64,000 nt of DNA, taken from the NCBI GenBank assembly GCA_029891385.1, contig CM057234.1, forward strand, positions 20,446,350 through 20,510,349, given 5' to 3'. Source of the stretch: Erythroxylum novogranatense. Its lineage: Eukaryota; Streptophyta; Magnoliopsida; Malpighiales; Erythroxylaceae. Position numbers and translations under genes: made by a program. A model generated the notes under the pieces. That model made no database searches. It was not told the origin of the DNA and was given only the letters and a program-made list of their open reading frames with translations. Positions 11,480 through 24,101 of this stretch are shown here, one piece after another; position 1 is the stretch's first letter, and the number at the start of each line of letters is the position of its first letter.

Positions 11480-14368
11480 TGTAGCGCCCCCTTGCCGTAG
11501 GGTACACACGGGACGCCCGTGGGTCGTTCCGACGCATATCCCACAGTAAGGAAGTGCTACTAAACGAAACAATCACTAGATGCTCGCATGGCATCAATAA
11601 AATAAACCACAACATGCAATTCACTAATATTTAAAACCACAATATTTCTTTCATTTCACAATATCAATCTAAAATATAGACCAGTCTATCAGTCCCCTAC
11701 AATCATACCACAATCCCAAAAAGGGAAACTGATAAAAACGTCTATATTAGGTCATCCCAAAAATATAGTCCCAAAAGAAGTCACCCCTGCTGACCGACCT
11801 GCGATCCATCACTGCACTTGATCACGAACGCACACTGCAGAAACGTCTGACACGGGAGCTAGAGTCCCATCGACTTTGTCTGAAAATATATTGCAATGTT
11901 GGGTGAGTTTGCGAACTCAATGAGAAACCATCATCGATGGTTCACCCAACTCATGCATATACATCTAATATATATCTCATAGATATATTTTAACACAATT
12001 TATAACACTATAAACACTTTACACAATTTACACAGTTACACTATCACATATCAATTCACACTATGCACACATCACACATATTCACAATTTCGCTATACTG
12101 ACAAATGCATAATGTATGCAATTTCTCATTTTATGATGTTGTTGTGACTGAGCGGCAATATTCACATTTTGGCAAGTAGGAGAGCCCTCGTGGTATGCAC
12201 TACTCGCCCACTCACTTTAGGAATAGGAGAGCCCTCGGGTATGCACTATTTCCTTTTGGCCTTAGGCCCATTCAACGATATCGAGCTTAAAGCTCGATCA
12301 CTAAGCTCCACCACAACCGATTAATTACCACTTATGTTCATGCTTAGCATGCACTAACACTGCACTGCCTCTCGACACATTTATCTCACTTCACTCGCTA
12401 ATCACAATCAAAACACTTACTCACAATTTTATACGTTGATTCTCATTCACAGGTATTCACATTTATAAATCACACTTGGTGCAATCACTAACACTTATCA
12501 CATTTAGCTCATTCACTTCACATTTATATCACTCACTTTGACACTTAATTCACACACATTCACAGCACATTTAATCACATAAAAACTGAGGAACCAACTA
12601 GGTTACTCACCTGTAACTTCCAAGTTACTGCTAGGAAGTTCCAGCAATGTCCATGGTCTGTCGATCCAACGGCGCCTCTATAACAATTCAAATGAATTAT
12701 CATCACCACTTGCTCAATTAATTCAATTCACTGATGCACATGTCTTAATTCAAACTATATGATGCATGATCATGATTTCCCAGCACTAAGACCCAATCGC
12801 TATCTCTCGCTTCAAAATCACAATTCACTATTCATTAGGTCAATAGCATTCCCTTAAATTCAAATTCACTCACTCAAACTCTAATCATACTCCGCTAGTT
12901 ACAACATAACTCTTTGGTCACATTAGAAACTATAATGGACTCTCTTTCGATAATTGCAATCCCGTAAATTAAAATTCAAACTCTCAGTCTTTATCACAAT
13001 TATAGACCTCTTTCTCTAGTTCATAACGAATCAAGTATCACCTTAATAGGAATACCACAGACCAAGATATCATCAAGATATCAAACATGTTCATAAAACA
13101 TCTAGTTCATGTTCCTCCACCAATACCCTTACTTTGATTCAATCAATCATTTCCAAATTAATACTAAAAACCATAAATTGTTTGTGGAGAGATAAAGAAA
13201 TGTGTTAGGAATCCAATGCTTCAAAAATCAGGTCATTTGGAGCTCTATAGTTCAAGTTATCCTCAAAACATCGATCTATGCATGCATTGTTTTCCTTCCG
13301 TCGATTTTTGCTTCATTGGTTTTCGCTTCATTGATTTTCCTTGGTGATTTTCGCTTCGGTGATTTTCACTTCAGCTGATTTTCCTTCAGCTGATTTTCGC
13401 TTAGCTGATTTTCCTTCATTGCTTTTTCTGTCCGAACATGTCCACTTATATAGATCATATCACGAACACCAAAAGTTTTCTCAACAACTCATTTAACACT
13501 ATAACATAATTTATTTCTCCCCGATTACCCAAGATTTATGAACAAACATATGAAATACATTTTCTATGAAGATGACAGAAATCTCTCAACTTTATTTCAC
13601 AAATCCCTAACAGAAGGGATTTCTCTAACACTTACTGTTGAGAACTCAAACAAATCTTCAAGCCCTAAACTCTACACGAAAAGATCAACACGGTTTCTCC
13701 TTAGAGTCGAAAAACCAATGGCGAGAAAGGTTGGTGAAAGAAAGGAAGAACACCAAAGTCCTTTAGAAGATATTTTGGGTGGGAAAGCTCTATGTCTCGA
13801 GAGAGAGAAGTTTTGAAAGAAAGGAATAAAGAAGGCTTGGACAAGACTTAACCCATCACCCTCGAGGAATAGTGACCACCTACTCTAGCTAGAGTACAAA
13901 GTCCAAGTACACATGTCACTTTCAGTAATGAATAAACTCTAACTTAGTTACTTTTGAACTAACTCCATTTAGTTCTCCCCTTTCCAATATAACCAAACTA
14001 TCTCCAAAACTTCATTTAATTTATTTCTTGCTCCCAACTATAAATATATCTTTCAATACACCATAACTTTACCAACATATACAAATACAATAATTCCACC
14101 AAAATTCAAAATCGCAAGATTTCACTAACCCAATTATTTCAACATTTTTAATAATCATAATTCACAAAATCATCTCAATTTCACTTTTCCAAACACAATC
14201 ACTATCAAATGCCGGAAAAATCATGAATGCATGTCACTATGTATATGTATGTGCAAAATGATCTATCTCTCTAAAATCAGAGGCCACAAAACACTCAATC
14301 ACAAATTAAGCACTAACAACTCTACACTCATAACACGATGCTCATCGCATCGGTAACGGGATGCTACA
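11480..14368 (-). mobile_element. Solo LTR of chromovirus type, target duplication ACCAT
   Basis: ACCAT at 11475-11479 recurs at 14369-14373, and the intact sister LTR reads straight through this site near 20434. The 2889-bp insert begins TGTAGCGCCCC and ends GGGATGCTACA. Its left 75 bp, reverse-complemented, resemble the end of the chromovirus LTR at 8058, so it belongs to a related family and lies on the minus strand. No internal region remains, hence a solo LTR. The frame at 13538-13816 has no recognisable domain. Confidence 0.88.
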
Positions 14369-16432
14369 ACCATCGATACGATTTCAATAGTCAATTTGAG
14401 CCCAATTTCATTTTTTACCCTTTTTCAATAACAAAACAATCTACTCTGGGCCATTAGGGCCCATTTCAAAACACAAAACACATATAATCACTTCCAATTG
14501 GCAATCAATATACACATTCATATTCACATTTCTAAAATCCCCATACTTTGTCACTTATTACACCGAAACATTCAATTATACACTGTACAGAATTCGATGA
14601 ATACATGTGATACAGAAATAAGACATATCCTAATGCAGACGCGAACTAATCCCGACCCCTAACCTTCCTCTGTGTGTAATAAGTCTACTCCCGTTGCAGA
14701 ACGGGTACTCTTCTGAATCCTGAAAAAAATATATGCAAATTTTGGGTGAGTTTTGCGAACTCAGTCAGTGACCATCATCGATGGTTCACCCAGTCACCCA
14801 ACATATAATTCAAATAATGTGACTCATTATCAACATATGGCATCACATATATTCGATCAATCATTTCACATCACTCTTATTCGATCCATGTCATTTGCAT
14901 CATTGCAAGAGCAACCATATTATATCACATACATGTGATCAATCACTTCACATAAGCATATTGTTTTGTGCCCTATACACTGTATCATTCATATAATCCT
15001 TATGCAATGCACATACAATTCACTTTTCAACATAATTTCACATGCCCATGCAATACAATTCCTTATGCCTATTCAATACTATTCCATATTCCCATTCAAT
15101 ACAATTCATATGCCCGTTCAATGCAAGTTCACATTCCCATTCAATGCAGGTTCACATTCCCATTCAGTGCAATTAAATCAGTCATATCATGCATACATAT
15201 GTTCATGAGACCTAATTTCTATTTATTTCTTCGTTGTGATCGAGTGCCTAAACTGTCCCGTATCCATTGGATATCGGGCTCATTGATAACTGTCTCGCGT
15301 GGGGCTCATTGTAAACTGTCCCATATAGGGCTCATTGAACGTTGAGCCTGAGGCTCTGAATCACTTATGAGCTCGAAGCTCATTTTCATTCGTTGAGCTT
15401 TAAGCTCGATCATTAGCTCCTCGATCACAACGAGCTATATTTAGTGCATTCATGAAATGAAATGCATTGTTCGCATTGTATGCACTTGTTCAATCACAAT
15501 CATGAATCATCGGACCATAGTCCCAAGATTCAACATATAGTTGCAGAATCACATTTTCACTTGTATGCATATGCAGAAACACTTAATAACTTCAATACAC
15601 TTAGTTCGGCCAGTTCACATTCAAGTAACACTTCAATATCACACTTACCAGTATACAATCATCGGACCTCCTGTCCGGAACCCATATTCAATCCCAATCA
15701 ATAAAATCAATCCATGTTCATTTAATTTATAACAAAAGCAATAAACCAATAAATAAGACCATCTAGGTCTACTCACAGTACGCTCCAGTTAGCATTTGCT
15801 TTGATGATCCGGAAACGTCTGGATGAGGACGTTCTATCCTGTATCATCCATATACAAAACACAATTTGCACACACATTAACAAAAGCACAATTTTATAGC
15901 CATCCCATTTTCACAAGTGTATATGTGCAATATATCATGCATGCTCAATGACAATCCCGGGTATTTACTAAAAACTTACACTGTATGCCCATTCTCTACT
16001 CATAATTCAATAGTCTAAGTTTTACACTTCATTTTCATATGATCATGTTCAATAAATGCATATTTGACTCTTTAAGAGTCTAGCATATCCCTAAGCTTGT
16101 ATCTCAAGAACATTTGCCCATTTGTATCATAATTAAATTTTCCATCATTCATTTTCCAATCCCATATGATCGCATAAGATCCAATTCCCTTCCATAAATA
16201 ATCATTGAACACCTATTACTTACCTTCCTTAAATAGCATTACAAGTATATAAGCATTTTCACCTCCAATCCACTTATGCATTTGACACTTTGATTTCATC
16301 CATTTATTCTCTAAGTTTTATCCTTCAATTTCACTTCAAACCTTTCATATATTAGTCCCATAAACCAAGGATCATTCTAGGTTCACTTTAAAACCCATTT
16401 GAGGCTTAATTAGTATCATTTGTCCAGTGAAT

Positions 16433-16519
16433 GTCCGTTAAACGGACATGAGTCATTCAAAGTTTTCCAATTCACCCGAAGCTGTCCGTTAAACGGACTC
16501 CCATGTCCGTTTGACGGAC
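16433..16519. repeat. Cluster of three GTCCGTT hairpins in the left LTR
   Basis: GTCCGTT-A-AACGGAC occurs at 16433-16447 and 16484-16498 (7-bp arms), and GTCCGT-TTG-ACGGAC at 16505-16519 (6-bp arms). Matching copies are in the right LTR at 22500-22587. Confidence 0.85.
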
Positions 16520-16619
16520 ACACGATCTTCATACCCTCTTCAAATTTTTAGGGTTCTAAGCTCACATGCACCAAATTTTTAGGGTGTCAAGCCTTTCGTA
16601 GGGAGACCGGGATATTACA

Positions 16620-16634
16620 ATTCTCTCCTCCTTA
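16620..16634 (-). promoter_or_regulatory. Polypurine tract of LARD-like element
   Basis: On the minus strand TAAGGAGGAGAGAAT ends directly at the LTR start TGTAATATCCC. It is preceded by CGAGGACAAAATTTC, the motif also found before the chromovirus purine tract at 2786-2818. Confidence 0.82.
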
Positions 16635-19600
16635 AGAAATTTTGTCCTCGAAATTTATATTCAATTAATCAGGGAGGTAGGGGACTTAGTTCCTCAATCA
16701 CTTCTCAATGTCCCATTCAATTTCCCAATTAACTATTTTCAATGAAATCAATCACTCCTATGCTCATTTCGTCATATATATCACAATATCTAATTGATTC
16801 CCCATATTCATTTAGATCACTTTCAATTCCACTTTAAACAACTACCAGGTCACAGTGACATTTTCGAATGATATCTAGGGAATACTATATGAATCCGAAC
16901 ATCAATAAAGAATAATTTCATTCAGATCATGTCATATCAAGCTTAACTCTTCCTTTTTCCTAACCCGAGTACACCTTGGCAAGGTGATACTCTTAGAGAC
17001 ATTGCACCTTTCACTTGCAAGTTCATAACTCTTTAGTGCATATTCTATATCTTCAATAATGATCCACCCATTCATTTCTTCCCTTTCACTTATTAACCGC
17101 ATCTTTGGCCTTTTATCATTTTTAGGACCTCTTTATTTCAATGCAAGGGCGAACGACTCCTTTTTGTCGTTTTACGCCACCAACAGTATTCTACTGATGA
17201 CACTATGATAATGATTGCTATACTTAAAGTTATTTAGACTACACATTAGCCCCATGTTTCTATAAGCTCCAAAGTATAAGCCTTAAGCATATTCCCCAAC
17301 AGTTAGGACTGTTGGTAATGCAAACATTCAGTCACTTGTTTCTAGATCCTTAGCAGTTAAATATCATTTCGGTGTATACTTGTTGGGATGGTTAGCTTAA
17401 GTGGGACTTGCTTTCTCCAGTGGTCTCTTTGCTCAATCATCATTTTTATTGAGTACCCATCCCTTTTTATTTTATTCACATGTTATCAATTTTCAATCAA
17501 ACTCAAAATTCAAATTCATTTTCAATCGCTCAATGAGCAATTTACACATTCCAACTTGGGCTTTCTTTACATATGAAACTGATCTTCATGCAACAGTTCA
17601 CAGTACTTTGCTATACTCAAAGTTTAACTCATCGATCTATGCTTTTTATCGCACCCAGATTGGCGGCCTCAATATCAACACTTATGATACACTGCTATGA
17701 AATTTTCTCTTCACTGTATTACTTTACAACACTCACTTACGGAGCAACACACATTTGCTTAATCAACATCTTTTAGTAACCTTAGTCATTGTCTCATTTT
17801 CAATTGTCTTCCAAATCCCACAATTGCCTCATCAAGTAATAATTCCTAATTAACTTCATAATGTTTCACTGTACCTATTATGCATTCACGCTCTCATCGC
17901 CTTTACTTTTCTTTGAGTCTCCCATTGTGCCATGTCCAACTATGCTATACTTCACCTTTTTTTTATCAAATTTGAATTCACTCGATGAAACTCAGCACAT
18001 AACCGTTTACACCCTTTTGATGTGTAACCCCCTTTCACGTAATCAAATAGTTCTTGTTACTTTCAAATACACTCAAAATCGGTGGTTATAGGTTACTCCC
18101 ATAATGCTGTCGGGGCATTGACCTTCTCATACCCATGATTTGTTCCCTTTTCTTTCTTAAAACTTTGATTCCTCAAGATAGCACTAGTTTCTCACGATAT
18201 TTTCACTTTTTCCCAATTTGACTTTTTATTCTCGATGATTTTCTCAATTCGTTCTATTTCCTTTTAATTTCACGTTGACGTGTGCTAACATCTGTTTATT
18301 CTTATCAGCTTTTCCACAATCTTTAATTGTGGGTTGATAACACCCTCATCATAACTAAGTTGTCTCTCCCAAGTGTATTTACACAAAATAACAGGTCTGT
18401 ATTTTCCTCATTTTAGCAACTTCCTCATTTTAACCAATTGTGTCTCCTCATTTTTTTTAATAATTCAAACATCCGCTATTTTACATCAAACACAATACCT
18501 ACGTTCTGAGTAGCATTTTCTACCCCTTATGCTTGAGTCTCCACAAGGATTGGGACTCCAAAAATCACTTTAATTCATTTTGTATTCCTTAGTTTGTCCC
18601 TCCATTGCATCGTCTCAATTCAAAATCAACCGATCAAGTTAACTCCATTTAGGGAAATGCTTCATGGAAAGAAGATTTCCTGTTACTATCTTTGATACCA
18701 CTCATGGAATCTGTATCAATCAACTATTTTCCTTAATCACATAACAATCAATCTAATACTTCAAGAAAATCAGTCTCAACCATTTATATATCTCACTACA
18801 ATCAATTTAAATCATAACCTATATAACCAGAACATCCCTTTTTAATAAGACTTATTCCAGCATTACTCAAATGCTTTACTTCAATACCTTGGTATTTACC
18901 ATCAAATCCTTACATCTTTTCAAAAGACGTAATTAAGACAATTCACCAAATAGTAAAACACACATTTCTCTTTTTATGCCTATTCTTGATCGGGGTTCTG
19001 CCATGATCATAGCCTTTTTCTTTTTCCTTCATTAATCATGTTTGGTAACATCATTATAAATCTCAATGCATCTCCAATGGATCATTATAAACACTTTCAC
19101 GTCGCACTTTTGAGACTTTAATTGATAGGCATTAACAAGCACTTATTCAATAAGTCACCAATTCCTTCTTGTATCATCTCCTAAAAGATAATATACTTAT
19201 GCTTGCGAATGTCACTTATCATGATCAAATATACACTTACAAACAAATCAATTAATCCTTAACAATTTCTTCATCTCCCATTATTCTCGTCTCACCTTTC
19301 AATACCCAGTATACCGATATAGGTTCACAATCAATTTAGAGTCATAGAGGATAATCATATTATCTCACTAAACCATAAACTCATATCATCCCAAATCCAA
19401 TATCATCCTCTTTGAATCATAGAACATTTTGTTTTCAATTAACTTTGTTTATGCACGTTCAATCGTGCCAGTTCTACCATGTCATTGCTTTCCCTTATCA
19501 ATCCCCAACAATAATATACATATCTATGCGAGGTTTTATCTCCAAAATGGTCAAAATTGCAACTTTCCGAAATTATCCTGTGAGTGTTCGTTAAGACATG

Positions 19601-20220
19601 ATTCAACCAAACTGCCTCCTTTTACCCGAGAAAGTTCGTTAAACGGACCTCCATGTCCGTTTGACGGACATCTATCTTTCACAACCATTTTTCTTTTCAA
19701 ACCCTTTCCAAACTTCCTACACTTATTCTCTCATGATTTCTTCCCATAAACTTCTCAAATTCACACCCTCAAACATTAAACCATTCCATGACAACTCAAA
19801 ATCAATTTAATTTCATGAAGTCCCTAATTCTCATCATTTCCTTTGTCAAACTCACTACCCTTAGTTTACATTTCATACCTTATTGCTGAATATCAACCAC
19901 TTTATACTCACACACTCATTGTATCAAGTTGATAGCCTTCCATACACACCTCACTTGTCCTAGTATGGCAGTGAAATCATATTCCAGAATACAGTAATGC
20001 TAACTTACTTTCATATCATATCTAATCAAACACAATTCACCTCCATTTCTCACATTATGGCATATCATCACTTACATCACTTCCTCACTATTAACACTAG
20101 ACACATGCTCATGCGTGTGACTCATAGACTCGACTGGGGATCAGTTACTACTATCTGCTTAACATGACTTAAATGCATGTCACTTGACCACATTTCAGAA
20201 AACGCCCATAAGATTGTACT
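16635..20220 (-). other. Coding-free interior of LARD-like element
   Basis: The interior is about 3.6 kb, rich in TTCA/TCAA words, with no minus-strand frame matching gag, protease, RT or integrase. Just inside the purine tract (about 16655-16735) the minus strand gives WEIEWDIEK and other scraps that could be a decayed chromodomain, but this is weak. A second copy of the GTCCGTT hairpin pair lies at 19635-19669. Plus-strand frames at 17388-18091 and 19412-19749 have no recognisable domain and run against the element's sense. Confidence 0.65.
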
Positions 20221-20238
20221 TCTGGCGCTCTGATACCA
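20221..20238 (-). promoter_or_regulatory. tRNA-iMet primer binding site
   Basis: The minus strand reads TGGTATCAGAGCGCCAGA. The first 12 bases match the complement of the plant initiator Met tRNA 3' end. It lies four bases from the right LTR, which proves the minus orientation. Confidence 0.88.
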
Positions 20239-20242
20239 CATA

Positions 20243-22685
20243 TGTAGCATCCCACTTCCGCATGACCCGAACCCGACATCGACGGTGATATCCGAGTCCG
20301 TGCCCGCGAAGGTAGCATGCTAGAACAATCAAACACCCATAAACCGGTATAAATTTTTTTTTAACACTCACATTCCAATGTGGGCCATATACAATTAACA
20401 GTCGCAATAATAAACTTGTTTTCAAACAGTACCATCGATACGATTTCAATAGTCAATTTGAGCCCAATTTCATTTTTTTACCCTTTTTCAATAACAAAAC
20501 AATCTACTCTGGGCCATTAGGGCCCATTTCAAAACACAAAACACATATAATCACTTCCAATTGGCAATCAATATACACATTCATATTCACATTTCTAAAA
20601 TCCCCATACTTTGTCACTTATTACATCGAAACATTCAATTATACACTGTACAGAATTCGATGAATACATGTGATACAGAAATAAGACATATCCTAATGTA
20701 GACGTGAACTGATCCCGACCCCTAACTTTCCTCTCGTGTGTAATAAGTCTACTCCCGTTGCGTAAGCAGGTACTCTTACGAATCTGAAAAAATATATGCA
20801 AATTTTGGGTGAGTTTTGCGAACTCAGTCAGTGACCATCATCGATGGTTCACCCAGTCACCCAACATATAATTCAAATAATGTGACTCATTATCAACATA
20901 TGGCATCACATATATTCGATCAATCATTTCACATTCACTCTTATTCGATCCATGTCATTTGCATCATTGCAAGAGCAACCATATTATATCACATACATGT
21001 GATCAATCACTTCACATAAGCATATTGTTTTGTGCCCTATACACTGTATCATTCATATAATCCTTATGCAATGCACATACAATTCACTTTTCAACATAAT
21101 TTCACATGCCCATGCAATACAATTCCTTATGCCCATTCAATACTATTCCATATTCCCATTCAATACAATTCATATTCCCGTTCAATGCAAGTTCACATTC
21201 CCATTCAATGCAGGTTCACATTCCCATTCAGTGCAATTAAATCAGCCATATCATGCATACATATGTTCATGAGACCTAATTTCCATTTATTTCTTTGTTG
21301 TGATCGAGTGCCTAAACTGTCCCGTATCTATTGGATATCAGGCTCATTGATAACTGTCTCGCGTGGGGCTCATTGTAAACTGTCCCATATAGGGCTCATT
21401 GAACGTTGAGCCTGAGGTTCTGAATCACTTATGAGTTCGAAGCTCATTTTCATTCGTTGAGCTTTAAGCTCTTATCATTGGCTCCTCTGATCACAACGAG
21501 CTATATTTCGTGCATTCATGAAATGAAATGCATTGTTCGCATTTGTATGCACTTGTTCAATCACAATCAATGAATCATCGGACCATAGTCCGGCATTCAA
21601 CATATAGTTGCAGAATCACATTTTCACTTGTATGCATATGCAGAAACACTTAATCACTTCAATACACTTAGTTCGGCCAGTTCACATTCAAGTAACACTT
21701 CAATATCACACTTACCAGTATACAATCATCGGACCTCCTGTCCGGAATCCATATTCAATCCCAATCAATAAAATCAATCCATGTTCATTTAATTTATAAC
21801 AAAAGCAATATACCAATAAATAAGACCATCTAGGTCTACTCACAGTACGCTCCAGTTAGCATTTGCTTTGATGATCCGGAAACGTCTGGATGAGGACGTT
21901 CTATCCTGTATCATCCATATACAAAACACAATTTGCACACACATTAACAAAAGCACAATTGTATAGCCATCCCATTTTCACAAGTGTATATGTGCAATAT
22001 ATCATGCATGCTCAATGACAATCCCGGGTATTTACTAAACACTTACACTGTATGCCCATTCTCTACTCATAATTCAATAGTCTAAGTTTTACACTTCATT
22101 TTCATATGATCATGTTCAATAAATGCACATTTGACTCTTTAAGAGTCTAGCATATCCTTAAGCTTGTATCTCAAGAACATTTTCCCATTTGTATCATAAT
22201 TAAATTTTCCATCATTCATTTTCCAATCCCATATGATCGCATAAGATCCAATTCCCTTCCATAAATAATCATTGAACACCTATTACTTACCTTCCTTGAA
22301 TAGCATTACAAGTATATAAGCATTTTCATCTCCAATCCACTTATGCATTTGACACTTTGATTTCATCCATTTATTCTCTAAGTTTTATCCTTCAATTTCA
22401 CTTCAAACCTTTCATATATTAGTCCCATAAACCAAGGATCATTCTAGGTTCACTTTAAAACCCATTTGAGGCTTAATTAGTATCATTTGTCCAGTGAATG
22501 TCCGTTAAACGGACATGAGTCATTCAAAGTTTTCCAATTCACCCGAAGCTGTCCGTTAAACGGACTCCCATGTCCGCTTTTGCGGACACGATCTTCATAC
22601 CCTCTTCAAATTTTTAGGGTTCTAAGCTCACATGCACCAAATTTTTAGGGTGTCAAGCCTTTCGTAGGGAGACCGGGATATTACA
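20243..22685 (-). repeat. 5' LTR of the LARD-like element
   Basis: The uninterrupted copy is 2443 bp, from TGTAGCATCCC to GGGATATTACA on the plus strand. It serves as the reference that exposes the insertion in the other LTR. The third hairpin of its GTCCG cluster (22572-22587) is GTCCGC-TTTT-GCGGAC, different from the left LTR but still able to pair. Confidence 0.9.
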
Positions 22686-22690
22686 CTGTC

Positions 22691-24086
22691 AACTTTGAGT
22701 TTAGGGGCGTGACTGAAATTTTTGTTTTCTTCTTCTTTTGCAATTATTTTACATGCATTGGTATTTATGTATTCATTCATGGCATATATTTCAAAAAAAT
22801 CCAAAAAAATCCAAAAAAGAAAATTATGCCTTATCCATGGATGAATAGGAATTGTTTTGAAGAGTAACTGAATCCGCTTTTAGACTGGGTTGTGGATTGG
22901 AAAGTTCCTGATTGGTGCAAGAATCTTAAGAATTTGCTTTTGTTTATGTTCATTTAATTGGAGATCTTCCTAATTCTTGTTAGAAGTTTTGAGAACTTAA
23001 AAGGAAATTTCTAAGCAATTTATAACTATTTGATATCTCACCAATCCTAGAACAAGCTTTCTAATCCTATCGAGGTGAAATCTTAGCATTTATTAAATAA
23101 GGAAACGATTTAGGCACCGTTTTTTGTTATCTAGCCTAAATGTCTTTTAGCTTACTCACCCTTATTTCCCTTAGAACCCCTTTTGAGCCTTACACATTAT
23201 CCTAATTTTTCTTGGTACCCTTAATTAAACCGAGCCTATGACCTTAATTTCTTACCCTTTTACGTGGTTTGATTGTTTAAGATTTGTGATGTTTTGGAAT
23301 GTGTATAATTTTGAAAAAAAAAAAAGAAAAAAAGAATCGCATCTAAGAGTTGTTTGTTTGTTCCCAACTATGAAAAGGAAAAATTTGAAGCCCCAAAAAT
23401 ATGTAATGAAAAGAGTTTGGGGGAAGTTGTCTTAATTTGTGGAGACTTGATGTTGTTTATATGTGAACCAAGCCTATTTAAATGCACTTGGAGATGGGAG
23501 CTTGTAATCAGTTGAGATATTTGGATGTCAATTTTATATTTCCTTATTTATATAAAAAAAGAAAAATAAGAAAAAAGATAAAATACATTGAATTTATGCA
23601 TGTTTTCTACATTTTCATGTTTTAAACAATCATTACTCTCTTTTTTTTAGCCTTTATTTCTCCTTTCTTTGTTTTAAACCCACATTACATAGCCAATAGC
23701 CCCATTACAACATAATAAGACCTATTGATCCTTCATTAAAAAATGCTACATTAGTGGAGATAGGTTAGGATGTCTTGCCTATGGGATTGGTTAATTAACT
23801 ATATCATCATTATGTATGAGATACTTGAGTTAAGTTGTTGTGGAACCAATTTTAGTTTTCTTTGCTTCTTGCAATTAGAGGGTTTTCTATAATTGATCAA
23901 AGGTTAAAGGAATATTGGCTTGAGTAATTTCTTAGTTTCTTGTATCATGAAGGTGGGAACAGCTTGAATGGAAAGGCTAAAAGTGAATTTGAGAGCTTGG
24001 ATTTACAGTTTTTACGATTCCTTTAATGAGCAACTTTGAAAACGTTTTTTTCAATCTTTATTTTGCTTAGGGACAAACAAAAATTT
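22691..24086 (+). other. Athila-like 3' noncoding region
   Basis: It resumes the host element directly after the CTGTC duplication with AACTTTGAGTTTAGGGG. Runs of AAATCCAAAAAAATCC at 22798-22818 and a second AGGGACAA...GAGTTTGGGGG phrase at 24069-24097 are usual for the stretch between integrase and LTR in Athila/Tat elements. The only frame (23238-23435) is short and lysine-rich, with no known domain. No envelope-like gene is seen. Confidence 0.7.
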
Positions 24087-24101
24087 GAGTTTGGGGGCAT
24101 T
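24087..24101 (+). promoter_or_regulatory. Polypurine tract of Athila-like element
   Basis: GAGTTTGGGGGCATT immediately precedes the LTR start TGTTGAAGG at 24102. The position and the G-run fit a plus-strand primer. Confidence 0.7.

Larger units (their letters stand above)
11288..16619 (-). repeat. 3' LTR of the LARD-like element, interrupted
   Basis: Apart from the insertion at 11480-14368 this aligns along its length with the LTR at 20243-22685, with scattered point differences. It includes the hairpin block at 14745-14790 and a cluster of GTCCGTT hairpins at 16433-16519. The ORFs at 14753-15345 recur almost unchanged in the other LTR (20816-21409), but they consist of repeated CATTCCCATTCAATGCA-like units and do not look like genes. 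Confidence 0.88.
11288..22685 (-). mobile_element. Large LTR element without recognisable genes, target duplication CTGTC
   Basis: The element is 11398 bp, starting TGTAGCATCCC and ending GGGATATTACA, flanked by CTGTC at 11283-11287 and 22686-22690. LTRs of the same sequence lie at 11288-16619 and 20243-22685; the left one is longer because a solo LTR interrupts it. A tRNA-iMet primer site beside the right LTR and a purine tract beside the left one set the minus orientation. The 3.6-kb interior has no minus-strand gag or pol frame, which fits a large retrotransposon derivative (LARD) moved by enzymes of another element. The GAGGAC...AAATTTC motif before the purine tract suggests descent from a Tekay/Del chromovirus. 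Confidence 0.88.

Noticed and set aside
14753..15345. Open frames conserved between 14753-15345 and 20816-21409
   Set aside because: The two regions are the two LTRs of one element, so identity is due to copying; the sequence is made of CATTCCCATTCAATGCA-like units and has no domain.
16433..16519. CRISPR-like array from regularly spaced GTCCGTT repeats
   Set aside because: The window is plant nuclear DNA; there are three short palindromes with uneven spacing and no long identical direct repeats.
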